Assembly: GCF_032854445.1 (NCBI RefSeq)
Contig: NC_088302.1
Span: 32,831,979-32,895,978 of the forward strand
Source: Liolophura sinensis
Taxonomy: Eukaryota > Mollusca > Polyplacophora > Chitonida > Chitonidae
DNA: 64,000 nucleotides
Direction: 5' to 3'
Shown piece by piece: positions 1-12,543 of this stretch; the first letter of the stretch is position 1; each line of letters begins with the position of its first letter. The position numbers and the translations under genes are program-made. The notes beneath the pieces are model-generated. The model had not been told where the DNA came from. It ran no database searches and was given only the letters and a program-made list of their open reading frames with translations.

Positions 1-99
1 TAAAGGCCTCCTAATTAGACAGTCTTCCCAGGCCGCTGTACACATCAGTGATGATTTAATGGTTGTTGATCACACAGGTGAAATGTGAATAGCAATTAA

Positions 100-475
100 T
101 CACTCCTTTTAATAATCTTCAGGTGCCCCATGTGGAAAAAAAAAAAAAGATGAATTCATTCACAATTAATTTACATATCAGGTGTGCAGAAGATTGGATA
201 TTTAATGCTGAACAAAATTATTTCCCCGTTTTATATTCTTTCCATATATGCTCCATATATGCAAAGAAAAAATAAAGATGAATTTGTTCACACTTAATTT
301 ACATATCACATTTATATAAAAATGAATATTTAATACTGAACAAAATAGTTTTCCTGTTTAACAATCTTCAGCTGCTACATGAGAAGAAAAAAAAGATGTT
401 TTCGTTCACAAAGAATGTACATACCAGATGCATGTAAGAGAAGGTATTTAATACTCAACAATATTATATCTATGT
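100..475. repeat. Degenerate ~120-bp tandem repeat, about three copies
   Basis: Three diverged units are anchored by GATGAATTCATTCACAATTA at 149, GATGAATTTGTTCACACTTA at 277 and GATGTTTTCGTTCACAAAGA at 395, spaced 128 and 118 bp. Each unit continues with an ATTTACATA-like motif and TATTTAATACTGAACAA-like text. The array may extend left of the window. Confidence 0.7.
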
Positions 476-2762
476 CATCGATATTTAGGTGGCGGTGGGA
501 GGGGGGGGGAGTAAATGGAGTGAGAATTAGAGTTTCATAAATATAGCCTCAAGTACTTTCATGTGTATCTGTTCTCACTTGGTATAATCAGACTGTGTTT
601 GCTGAAGATAACAACAGAGGTAAGTAATTAAGCCTGTGTGAATTTGAGTTCCATTCATCTTCAGAGTGAACTATTTATGTTTTATTCCTGGATAATGTAC
701 ATAACATTTTTTTTTGTCCAACATATTTTTTAAGTGCATCATGTACATGTTAGATGCATGTATGTAACAAACAGAGCATAGCCACTCACATGCACACAGA
801 TAAACATAGAGGCCTAAACAGTTCAAGTGTAACATATATTATAGTTTAGAGTCAAAATATTTTTACAGGAAACAAGACCTATGGTCATAGGTGGCATTAG
901 TGTGGAATATTATATACCAATTTTTTGTATGACTTCAGATCGGTTCAGATCGGCTGCCAACGTTTTGGGGGCTTCAGGAGAAATTAGCAGTCAAGGATGA
1001 TCTGGAATGTAATTCTGTGTATTCTGGGGTGTAAAATTTCGCTGTTTTCGCTGCCAGCCTTCCATTTTTCATGTACAGGTACATGCTTGGTATCAAAATG
1101 AAGCAAATTGTCTAGACTTTGGTCAGGTGTGAGTTTTAATGATGAAAGTTTGAAATTCTGGGTGAGAGGATTCAAGGAGACCGGTGGGGATGAGGCTGCG
1201 AGTGACGTCCCCTTGGTGTTGCCAGGCACCTCTCTCAGCTTCTGGCATATTAGAAAGGTCCAGATTTTGACAGTGAACCTATGTCAGGGCTTTTATGGCT
1301 TCTTTCTCACAGGCTGGGCCAGGTCTGTGCCAAAGCTTATTTGCCATGGAATGAATGGGACTGAGTTACAGCACTAAACATTAACATTGTCGCTTATGGA
1401 AAATTAATGGGGGTATGAGGCCTATCTCTGGTGTAGTCTTACACGAAGTACACCGGAAAGCACTTGCAGTTTTGAAGTCATAAAAACATTTACACTACAT
1501 TGGGGAAAGTTTGCCATGCAGAGAAACTTGTCAAAGACTCTAGGTGGTTTACACTGGGCACTTCAGTTTCCTCCTCTTCTAATATGTTGGTCGTAACTGT
1601 ATATTAAAGTGCAAAATTCTCAAGCGAAAAAAATAAAAAATATAAATTGTGATTGCTGGGATGTGATTTTTACTTTTGAAGTGTGTACAGTTTTAAAGTT
1701 GTCATTATATGCAGATTGTAAATGTGGATGAGTATATAAAGGATACTGATCCTTATTGTCAGATACGGCACACAGTCACAATGCCTCCAAGCACGACTGA
1801 GTGTAGATAAACTATGTATAGACTGCACTTCTGCTGTGTCATATGTCTAGGTGCAGTCCAAGTCCTGATAATAATACTCATAATAATACTACCTTGGACG
1901 TACTCTGACATTTGATTTCCATGGCTGGAATTTGCAGGCGCATTTTAAGGCCACGCTGTCAACACTCAGAGCGCAATTATAACAGTCGCAGGACGGAATC
2001 GTCCGCTATTGATCTTAATGAAGGTTAAGGGCAAGTCGCCACAGGTTAATCTCAGTTAATTGATCTGCCTCTATCTGATTTATTCTCAATTTATTGGGAG
2101 CATAGCAAGAACATCAGTCTGCTTTCAAGTGGAGTGCAGCAGTGATGTGCTGCAGTGCTCTTCAAGCACAGACTAGAAGTTTACTGTAAGTGCACTGATT
2201 CATTTCCACTTTGACCGGCGTGTATAACATGTCAGCCTTTTGGTGGGTATTTCATACTCTAGTTTTCTATTGTATGTGTCACTCAGTTGGGAAACTGTAA
2301 TAAGTTTGAAGACGATTATGTAAGAGTGGGCAGAAGAGGTGGATAAGCATGTTTCAATCAAAAAAATATGGCCTGTGGATACCTAAAAAGAGCTCACATG
2401 AAATAAGAAATATAACTGAATGTGGTTCTCATTTAAATTGATCTTTCTGTTGAAAATTAGATAGGAAGATCAAAAAGACCCAGTATAAACGTACAACTTT
2501 CTATCTCTTGTGTACAAATACGCTTTAAAACAGTTTGTTGAGATAAAAATACTCATACGTACTCGTGACAGTGAACTGTGGCCTAGTGGGTAATTGCTGT
2601 TTCATTTCACTGATCTGGATTTTCAGGATTCCACTTTTTGTTCTTTGGACATTGGTGACCTGATAAGGATCAGCAGTGTTCTCTTGTGTGGTCTGGCATG
2701 AAGTCTGAGGGAGACCACTTTCTTCTATCAATATGACATACATGTATGTCACACCCAAGCGA
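476..2762. other. Intergenic stretch, no gene seen
   Basis: Only short, mutually overlapping ORFs on both strands (up to 89 codons) with no recognisable domain. There is a G-rich run at about 500..512 and a TATATAAAGG sequence at about 1733 that resembles a TATA box, but no ORF follows it. Confidence 0.6.
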
Positions 2763-2857
2763 GTTTGCCAGTAGCCTACCAAAGGTAGGTGGTTTACCCC
2801 AGTTTTCTTGATCCACTAAAACTATCCACTACCGTGTAAGGGAAAAATTCTTGATTA
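2763..2857 (+). mobile_element. Decayed tRNA-SINE body fragment
   Basis: Text such as GGTGGTTTACCCC followed by a copy of the 'gtgtaag..gaaa..attcttga' tail block matches, with many changes, the SINE bodies at 18.5 kb and 53.3 kb. No tRNA head is visible. Confidence 0.45.
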
Positions 2858-5800
2858 CACTTTTAAACAAATTGCAATAAATAATTAAATAAATACATGC
2901 ATATGTCATTGCAGAAATGACGGCAGACAATTGATTAGGTCCTAAAAATAAGATGGCACACTCAGAAATGATTGTCCGGGATAAACTTCAAGGTAACTTC
3001 TAAATCGGAACCTATACTGCAGTATGAATCAGTGCACGAGCTGGTATCTTTTTGTCTAATGTAAACTACAGGTACAGACCACTTTTTGATGATCTGATTA
3101 GCCGTTTTACTTCTCTATATTTACTGCCGATGAAAAGTAATGATCAGCTATTAAGCTATAGATTCGTGCCTTTAGTATGTGATTAGGCACCAATGTAAGT
3201 TGAACATAAAAACAGTTAATAGGACACTTATAAATAAGCAAATGCATTTAATGATTTGCCTCTGGAAGGAAATAAGATAATTTGCCACTTTGGAGTATAT
3301 GTAAATATTGCAAACATCCTGTACCTCCTGGGTTAAAAAAGTAAGGTAGATTATATCATACGCTGGCACAGAAATGGGTGGACAGTTGTCATGTAAGTTA
3401 TACAGTTGTTGCGTGACTTTTTTGTGTAACAGCTAGCTACGTAGGCTAGAGGGCGGACTTACTACATGCAGTTAGAAAAGAGACTGCTTCGACTGCAAGT
3501 ACGACCAGAACAGTGTATTTATCAAAAAGCTTAATTGGAGAAAGTCTAATGAAGGAAGCAGGTAATTACTGCTTGTGGCTGGACGAAGGACCGGTTCTCC
3601 GAGATTGATTGTGCCTGTTTGAGAGTAATCCGTGATTGCTTCAAGCTATAGCTGCTTGTTATAGATCCAACTGAAAATATGCTTGGTGCTCGTGTATTGA
3701 TCGGTTAAAAATTGCAGACATAAGCCTCGTGAGACTAACACTTAGGACAGACAAAGGGGAAATAATCCAGGCTAACGACACTAATTGACAAGCATTGTCT
3801 GACCTGCTCTCTATGGTTTTTCAGTCATCTGTACTCGAGGCAGGGTCATTGGTAGTGGGCAGCAGAGATCACCCATTGACTGCTGTTTCATGCTTAAACA
3901 CCCTAGAGGCCAGGTACTAATAACGCTAGCTTCAGAACTACGCGTAATGTCTGAACATTCATCAAAATCAAGTAATACCTTATAATAATAATAATAATAG
4001 TATCATTTCCTTTCCTGTTTAATATATGACACCTTTTATACTTGTATTTGTTTGTGGGTGTTCTAACCAAACCCAATAATTGCACATACATGTACCTGTG
4101 TCAGTATGATCAGAGCTAACTTTGTTATTGACCCGTGTCACATCATAATTCGAGGTAGCATTAACCCATAATCATTCCGTCATTCCTTAATCCTTTTCAT
4201 AATGGAAATTTTTGCCACATATTATTTAAATATGCATCATGCAACCAAATGTTGCTTGCAGTCATCATCATTAAAACTTCTGCCATTTTCACTCAACCTG
4301 GTCCCCCTTTCTGTTTTAATGGGTTATACAAATACTCTCCAATGACTTTTCCACACTCAGTCTGAAATTTGATCTGCTGTTTTCAGTCTTTTTTTTTTTT
4401 TTACATCTTTAGTCATGGTTTGGCAGCAAGAATTAACTCTACCTCGATCATGGCCTCCATACAGATATGTCCTCCGAGGCTCACCCTCTGTCTTCAATTT
4501 TTTTAAATGGTTGAGAAGGAATGCTGGGTGCTATGTCTGGCTAGAGGTAGCTTCTGTGTTACAGCTACATAGTGATGACTGCAGGGGCTGCTGTGAGGCA
4601 ACAAAAAATCTCAGCTCCTCAGTTTAAAGAAGGTGTCAGATGTTAAATGCCAAACCTGGAGGCTCACACTGGGAGGGTGTCGACTCAAGAAGACCTTAGC
4701 CAGCCTGGGGTATGGAGGTTATCTGTGCCTCAAGTTTACATTTCAACCCATGGGTACATGTAGTCTAACACCCTGTAGCTTTGTGTTTTGTTACATGTAA
4801 CCCGGATATATTGCCTTTGGTGTTACAAACTCTCGCTTGTAAAGGTAATAGTGTTATGTTTTTTATTCCTCACTTTTTTTAATGTCAAGAACATGAAAGT
4901 ATACATAAATTGTCAATGGTTTGAGAGTTTGTCATTGAAAAGTACACGTACCTAATTATTCATCTCATTAAATCCAGCAGGTGTAAAAGTGTTGTTTGAA
5001 GTGTTTATATTTAATAATATAAAATCAGGTGGAATATATCAACTTGGATGACAAGGGAGAAATATTATATGGGATCCAACAGGCCTAAACTATATATAAT
5101 ACACAGGTGGTGTGTATCCTAATTTTGTCAGTCATACTGACGATAAAAATGAAAACATGATCCTGTCTGACCATGACCTTGGTGACCAATACCAAGATTG
5201 CATGTAATGTATCATTCATTCATGACATAGAGCTACTATGAATCTGAAACAAAATGTTTTGTCTCAAGTCCCCCATTCTGGGGCCTCCTCATCAACTTAT
5301 AGTTGCCAGAGGGTTTGAGGTGTAACTGAATCCTTGCACTTCTGTTCACATCTGGTGAAATTGAGGCAGACAGTTAAGCTATTCCTCAGGCAGGGTCAAA
5401 CTTTCCACAGTTCATCCATCTAGACTACAGTAAACTACCAGCCTTCAACTAACCCAGGAAGCTGTCACAGAACAAGCCAAATGACTGACAGTCTACAAGC
5501 CCACCTTTTTGGTGCTACCTCTCCAAATATGGTCATAAAAAGTTTCACTGGAAGCAGACGAACAGTTCATCAGGTAGATCCATGCCCAGGTTGGCAAGTC
5601 TACATGCTTTTTCTCAGCTAATATGCACGAATGGTATGAATTAATTTACTTTATACTAAAGAAGAAAAAAAGAAAGAAAATGTTTCTTAACAATTATACT
5701 TTAAAACACAGAGACAAGAAACTTGAAAAGATCTAATTAATTGGTTAAAACTGAACAGTTTTTAGTCTGTCAAGTCTGTGTGCTGTAGGACACAGGTAAA

Positions 5801-8369
5801 GCACTCATTCTAAACCGGTCATGACACAATATAGTGTTAACCAAAGTATTTACATTCTGTCTGTTCCCACCCCCATACCCTCCCCCTTCATCTTGGAGTG
5901 TTGCCAAACTGTTTACCAATTAACAGTGTGCCTGTTTATTTTACACCAATCTAACCTATTTACAGTCTTGTGTTTTAGGCCTGCACTAGTTTGTACAACG
6001 TTGCTGTGAATAAGTAAGTAAAGGACATTCAGGGTAAGATTCTATTTATTTAATGTTGTCTGATGGATTAGAGAAAGCTGGCTTTAAACTCAGCCGCCCC
6101 CACTTTCCTAGGTCTGCATCAAATTGCCTGCTAAAAATAGACCGACCAATCCACACCCTCCACACTTTCCCATTCACATGAGGTATGTTCCAGCCCGCGC
6201 TCAAAGATACCAGCCATGTTCAAAACCTTGTAGGCTGAATTTAAACCCTATTCCTTCAACCCGATTGAAGCCATAAATCAACTTAGCCAGTTGGCCATTT
6301 CTTGAAATCAAAAAGATTAATGTGACAAGTTAAAATAGGAATATTTTCTCCTGAAAGAAAAAAAAAACAGATCCTTTGAGAATCACAATTTCAAAATAAA
6401 AATCAGACATTGAAAAATCTATAACCTGTTCCCAAACCTTTCACTCTTGTTTGTGTGGGGGAAAAAAATCCATATTTTGAAAGACTTTTCTTTTTGGCTA
6501 TTTATTTATCCACATGATGTGTTTTGAAAAAAAAAGGTTTTCCTGAACTGAATCAGTTTAAAGCTTCACAGTACATATAAATCAGTAAGTGATATAATAA
6601 TGCAGTAAAGTTAGAAACAGTTAACCAAATGATCCAAATGTTTTGGATATGACACATATACATGTACCACACATTATTGTGAGGATAAGAATGGATGTGA
6701 TAACTCTCATGGCAGGCCTGTGAGTTCTTGTCTAACGTTCGAAGCAGAAAAGCTCGTTAACGTCTGGAAATCACATCAACCTTGCCTGTAAAGGTGTTGT
6801 TAACCTTGCTTTTCTCTCTGCCTACAAGCACTGCTTCGAAAGGAACAAGGTGCTTCTCCACTCTTGATTTCATTGGGTTGACTATACATACATGTATGTC
6901 TGAAAGAGTCTAAACAAGAAAATGTCATATTAAGTATGGTACTAGCACACTTGTTTCTTTACGATACAAGAAGGATTGATATTAGACATAAAAAAATAAT
7001 AATGTTTTGGATGGAATTTGGTGCTGGGAACACTCAGTTTTCTGTGAAACGCATTTACTTTTTGTTTGTAATTATAGTCTGGTAAACTCAATTAATTGAT
7101 ACCATTCATTATCATGCATATATTTATACTAGTTATAGATCTACCATGGGCTTTTTAGTGATGAGGGAATATCACACGGCCTTAGATGTTATTATCTTTT
7201 CTTCTGTTCCCTCTGGCATTTTTGTGGTTAGCTCTGTGTTTGAAGTCAACATGGTCCTTATGAATTGCATGTACCAATTTAGTCACTCTTGTGCCTCTGT
7301 AGGTCTGTTACTCATAGGTGAATAACAACAGCTTCATTCCTAGTGAAAAAAAAGGTTGAGTCAGTTAAATATCTGTCAAGGCACTTTGCTCATATCACTA
7401 CATCTTAGTCAGCTGCCCTACCTCCACACCACCCCACACAGTCCCACCACCACCCCTCCACTCCTCACCTCCCATGCCTCACCCCTGAGGCTGGCAAGGT
7501 TAAGATGATTGAAGTTTCCAAGGTGATTATCTCACCCAGCTGGAAGCCTAAGGCTCTGAAGTCTCAACTTTAACTGGCTCTGAGATTTCACTATAGCACT
7601 GGTCCTTCGCTGGAAGCAAAGCTAGAATGTTATTAAGTAACCATTGCTGGCCTATGTACCTATCTATAGAAGCATCCCCTAAACTAGGCTCTTTCTTTGC
7701 TCCTCCGCACAGACCCTGAACTTTGCCCACTGGCACCCCTGTGGATGTTTACAAGTGATAAAGCCCCCAACAGCACATTCCAGCCTGTGCCTGGCTGCTA
7801 CAGAGACTTGGCTATACAGTTTCACCAAAACCCATGCACCAGGTTTCCTTACCCATGCCAGGACCTTAGCGCCCAGCTCCCAGCTCTCATCTGCGTGTGG
7901 AGGATACCTATTTGTACAGTGTGAGCTGTGAGTACAGCTAAGTAACCCTGCCCCTTACCCAGACAGACTTCTTACTTTCTGCTGGTGTATGTACCGAAAG
8001 CCAGGAAAACTGAACTTCAGTATGACCTGTGTACAGTCATCTCAGCGACTTAATTACACAACATGTTCAGGGCACTGACATTAATTCCCCACTCCACCTC
8101 CCCCACCCACATCATCTTTATAGCAACCTCATAGAGATCATTTTTACATGAAGTTTATGGTACCGCCATACAGGATGTATGTGCCAATTTCATGTGACAC
8201 ACATTTGAACATATAGTTTCAGTGATGGTGATATTTACTGTGAAGACCATCTTATCTAGATACATATAACTGCTGTTTTGCGTAACATTTTGCATTTTAC
8301 AATGAACACCTTATGTAGTTAACTTCTGTTACGCCACATTGTTACTCCTTTTCATCTTCAAGGCATAAC
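2858..8369. other. Intergenic stretch, no gene seen
   Basis: AT-rich, with ORFs of 75 codons or fewer that resemble no family. There is a small ATT/AAT-type microsatellite near 3980..4000 and a pyrimidine-rich stretch with many CCACC words near 7430..7480. Nothing else is supportable. Confidence 0.6.
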
Positions 8370-9345
8370 TTATAGTGTACATGCTTATTAGTACTCCACA
8401 TTTTTTGTATTGTTTTTATCTCTGATTTACATCTTACCTACATCCTAGTATAGTTAACTACTCTGGTACACAACATTTTGTATTTTTTTTATCCTATAAA
8501 GGTATATAATAGATATATGTACTTATAAATACTCTGGCTCATAACATTTAATATTTTTGTACCTAAGGTACATCTCACATCTTCACAACCACTCTGGTGC
8601 ATAACATCTTGTGTCATTACACCTTTGGTAGATACATCTTTGATAAGCATGTAGTACCTGGTTGACTACTGTGGTAATACCATTCTGTTTGTTTTTTTCC
8701 TCTAATGTACATCTAAGCTACATCAAAGTAGGTATATAAATACTCAAATACACAACATTTTGTACCTTTTTGTCAGCAAGGCACCTCTTATACCTAAGCA
8801 GCTACTATGCTATATAGTTTATACCCTTTCAGTGTCTATGAGGTACATCTTGCCTTATGTAGTTTTATCTACTCTGATACATAATATTTTGTATCTTTTT
8901 ATTTGTAATGCACCTCTTACCCAGTTAACTGTACTCTATTACATAATGTATAGTTTATACCCTTTCAGTATCTATGAGGTACATATTGCCTTATGTAGTT
9001 TTATCTACTCTGATACATAATATTTTGTATCTTTTTGTTTGTAAGGCACTTCTTACCTACTGAACTATGTATGCTCTGCTACAAAATATATAGTGTATAT
9101 GAGGTAAGTACATCTTGCTGATATTGTTATAACTACTTAGATACACAACAATTTTTTTTACCTTTTAATTTGTAAAGCACCCATGTAAACCACCTACTCA
9201 ACCATGCACTGCTACATTTATAAGATACATACATCTTGCCTATGTACAGTAGTTATAATTACTGTACATAACAGTTTATTAATGTACTTCTTATATCTAC
9301 TTTGGTATATAATCCTTTTGTATCATATTAACAAACCTCATCAGT
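8370..9345. repeat. Degenerate ~130-bp tandem repeat field
   Basis: A recurring module, roughly 'ACTCTGATACATAACATTTT' then 'GTATCTTTTT', 'GTAAGGCACCTCTTACC' and 'AGTTAACTACT', recurs along the stretch. Strong anchors at 8752, about 8881 and 9017 are 129-136 bp apart. A second shared block (TTTATACCCTTTCAGT, ATGAGGTACAT, TTGCCTTATGTAG) occurs at about 8820 and 8950. About seven diverged copies can be followed. An 86-codon ORF inside is a by-product. Confidence 0.75.
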
Positions 9346-9888
9346 GGTATTACATACCATTCTTAGATTAATATATCTGGGTTAATTCATACACTGCATG
9401 TTTACAGATTATTCGGCGGTTAATCGTCTGACTATCTCACAAAACTGCCAAATTAAACACTGCATTTCACCTAAACTTTACAATTTCTCTGGTTACATGT
9501 TTTGCTTGATTCTGAATGAATCATCCACCTTATAGGGGTTTTGAAAATTGATTAATTTCTTATCAGAATCACATTTAAGTGTTGGCATCAAAAACATGAT
9601 TTTAATGCCTTTCTGTGCCTTTGAGTGTGCATTTTTACATACATGTACCAAACTTAGGGTGAAAAACAGTAATGTGCACAAAAGGCAACATAACATACAC
9701 TGTAAATAAAAAATTAATAATTTTAAGTCTTTAACAAAGAATTTCAAAATGGTATATAAGTAATTGACTTTTGTTGAAGGTATTGTCTTTGATCAAGGTC
9801 ATGTTCAAGAATTAATCACTTATTTGATGGCCATCAGTTTTTCAGAGTGGAGTTAACCAGAGTGACTGGGGTAACATAGCATAGTGCT
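9346..9888. other. Intergenic stretch, no gene seen
   Basis: AT-rich DNA with one 84-codon minus-strand ORF of hydrophobic, low-complexity content. No recognisable element. Confidence 0.6.
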
Positions 9889-9941
9889 CAGGGTAAACCA
9901 CCGACCATTGGCAAGCTACTGATGTACTTTCCCACATGTGA
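9889..9941 (-). mobile_element. SINE body fragment
   Basis: Read on the minus strand it runs CATGTGGGAAAGTAC..., then GGTCGGTGGTTTACCC. This parallels the CGTGGGAAGGTCTG...GGTCGTGGGTTTCCCC block of the intact SINE at 52.95 kb. Both ends have decayed. Confidence 0.45.
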
Positions 9942-10319
9942 CACATAGATATGCACACCTTATTGCTGGAAGACTATAATATGATCGTCAACAAATTCAA
10001 GACTGCACAAATGGACATAAAAGCCTTCATCAACGGATTATTGTCATCTACTTTTGGGTGGTAATATTTGGTGTAATAGTTAAATGCATGTGTATGATCT
10101 TTACCTTGTCACTCCTTCAATAGAGATGTTTGCAAGACAATAGAGAACCATTCAGATATTCCAATGCAAGACCAAATGTATGTTAAGGTAATGGGTTTTC
10201 CAATTACATGTAATCACACTGTAATGCACGTGTGTAATTAATTGCTCGTTAATAAGTGTACAATGAGTTCAATATCACCATCCTGCTTCCCTTTGCCTGT
10301 TTCCTTTTGATTGTGTTTC

Positions 10320-10373
10320 TATTTATTTATTTTTTTGATTGGTGTTTTATGTTGGACTTAACTTGAATATTTG
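10320..10373 (-). mobile_element. SINE 3' tail fragment
   Basis: The text TTTGATTGGTGTTTTATG followed by a changed 'tactcaagaatatt' matches the antisense 3' end of the SINE family. The flanking ATTTATTT is the expected A-rich tail remnant on the opposite strand. Confidence 0.55.
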
Positions 10374-11360
10374 TTGTTGTTGTTTTATTTTGCTCATATT
10401 CATGCACTTGTTGTTTCACACAAAATCTTTTATCGATATAGATTAACTATAATAGTAAATACTGAATGCTTTCTTATGCTTGGTTGAATGCTGCATTAGG
10501 CTTTCGGATACATATGTAACAGTGACTCTTCTAAAAAGATAAATGTAGATTTTTATAGCTTTTATGAGGCGTAGTTGTTTTGCTGGTATTCATGCATGTT
10601 TTGTATGTAACCTACATCTGGTGCTTTGTTTTGATAACTGCACATAGCTAGACATGCTCTCCACATATCTGCATGTTAAGTCAATAGTTGTTCCCAACAC
10701 TTTGCTCATAAGTCTACTTCAGAAATTATTCTGTAGCCATCATTCCTGATTGGATTAAATGCAGTGTTCTTCTCAAGGTGAAAAATCGATGCTGAAGGTG
10801 GCCATGATCAGTTGGCTTGCCATGCAAATTACAATATTACAATATCCTTGTTGATGTGTTTGTTTGCTTGTTTTTATACCTCCTTAAAAAAGCAATGTTG
10901 TAATACTGATTTGTTTGTGGATAGGTGCATAGCTTTATTTTTGTCGGGCAAAACCTTGTCAGCAAGTTATCTGAAAGACTGATTGAGTAATACTGTTCAA
11001 ATTTGGTACAAGCTTTTACCACTGTTTTCATGATTTGATTAATTCTGGAAGAACATTACATGCAGGTGTTGTGTAAATACCTGTCACTTTCACATTATTT
11101 TTTAACTTGTGCATGCCTCTTGCATATGTTATTTAACAGCTTTGTTGTCTTCCTGTGTGTGGCATTAAAGTACCCTAAGTGGTGATTTGTAATCGTCCAA
11201 TTTTATATTCTGCCTAAGACCTACATGCACATCACCTTTGGTGATCTGTCTAAACCTAGATAACATTCTGTTTATTTCCATGGCCTGACTGAAAAACTGC
11301 CATGAATATAGTGCTTAATGCTTAGTTCACCTAAACCTGTCCATTTTTTAGTACTAAAGA
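10374..11360. other. Intergenic stretch, no gene seen
   Basis: AT-rich sequence with no ORF over 65 codons and no recognisable repeat. It directly precedes the 39-bp minisatellite. Confidence 0.6.
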
Positions 11361-12543
11361 TTTGCCAGCTTCCTTGCCTGGACATCCCGTGCCTGCATTA
11401 TTGCCAGCTTCCTTGCCCGCACATCGCATCCCTGCATTATTGCCAGCTTCCTTGCCCGCACATCGCATACCTGCATTATTGCCAGCTTCCTTGCCAGGAC
11501 ATCGCATCCCTGCATTATTGCCAGCTTCATTACCTGGACATCCCGTCCCTGCATTATTGCCAGCTTCCTTGCCAGGACATCCCGTCCCTGAATTATTGCC
11601 AGCTTCCTTGCCCGCACATCGCATCCCTGCATTATTGCCAGCTTCATTACCTGGACATCCCGTCCCTGCATTATTGCCAGCTTCCTTGCCCGCACATCGC
11701 ATCCCTGCATTATTGCCAGCTTCCTTGCCCGCACATGGCATCCCTGCATTATTGCCAGCTTTATTACCTGGACATCCCGTCCCTGCATTATTGCCAGCTT
11801 CCTTGCCAGGACATCCCGTCCCTGCATTATTGCCAGCTTCCTTGCCAGGACATCCCGTCCCTGCATTATTGCCAGCTTCATTACCTGGACATTCCTTCCC
11901 TGCATTATTGCCAGCTTCCTTGCCCGCACATCGCATCCCTGCATTATTGCCAGCTTCCTTGCCCGCACATCGCATCCCTGCATTATTGCCAGCTTCCTTG
12001 CCCGCACATCGCATCCCTGCATTATTGCCAGCTTCCTTGCCTGGACATCCCGTCCCTGCATTATTACCAGCTTCCTTGCCAGGACATCCCGTGCCTGCAT
12101 TATTGCCAGCTTCCTTGCCCGCACATGGCATCCCTGCATTATTGCCAGCTTCATTACCTGGACATTCCGTGCCTGCATTATTGCCAGCTTCCTTGGCCGC
12201 ACAGCGCATCCCTGCATTATTGCCAGCTTCATTACCTGGACATCCCGTCCCTGCATTATTGCCAGCTTCCTTGCCCACACATCGCATCCCTGCATTATTG
12301 CCAGCTTCCTTGCCAGGACATCCCGTCCCTGCATTATTGCCAGCTTCCTTGCCCGCACATCGCATCCCTGCATTATTGCCAGCTTCCTTGCCCGCACATC
12401 GCATCCCTGCATTATTGCCAGCTTTCTTGCCCGCACATCCCGTCCCTGCAATATTGGCAGCTTCCTTGCCCTCACATCCCAATCCTGCATTAATGCCAGT
12501 TTCCTTGCCCGCACATCCCGTCCCTGCGTTATTGCCAGCTTCA
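11361..12543. repeat. 39-bp minisatellite, 30 full units plus a partial one
   Basis: The unit starts at TTGCCAGCTTCCTTGCC and ends in CCTGCATTA. Three main variants alternate irregularly: one with CCCGCACATCGCATCC, one with CCTGGACATCCCGTCC after TTCATTA, and one with CCAGGACATCCCGTCC. The last three units are the most diverged, so the right edge is older. Because 39 is a multiple of three and the unit lacks stops in several frames, ORFs of 391-459 codons run through on both strands (11318..12493, 11362..12549, 12710..11331, 12544..11354). The minus-strand frame would read GKEAGNNAGMRCA repeats. No signal peptide, splice context or non-repeat domain supports coding, so I treat all four frames as by-products. 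Confidence 0.95.

Noticed and set aside
1731-1745. TATA-box promoter at 1.73 kb (and the similar one near 13.36 kb)
   Set aside because: The TATATAAAGG words are good, but only a very short ORF or none follows and no other promoter features accompany them.
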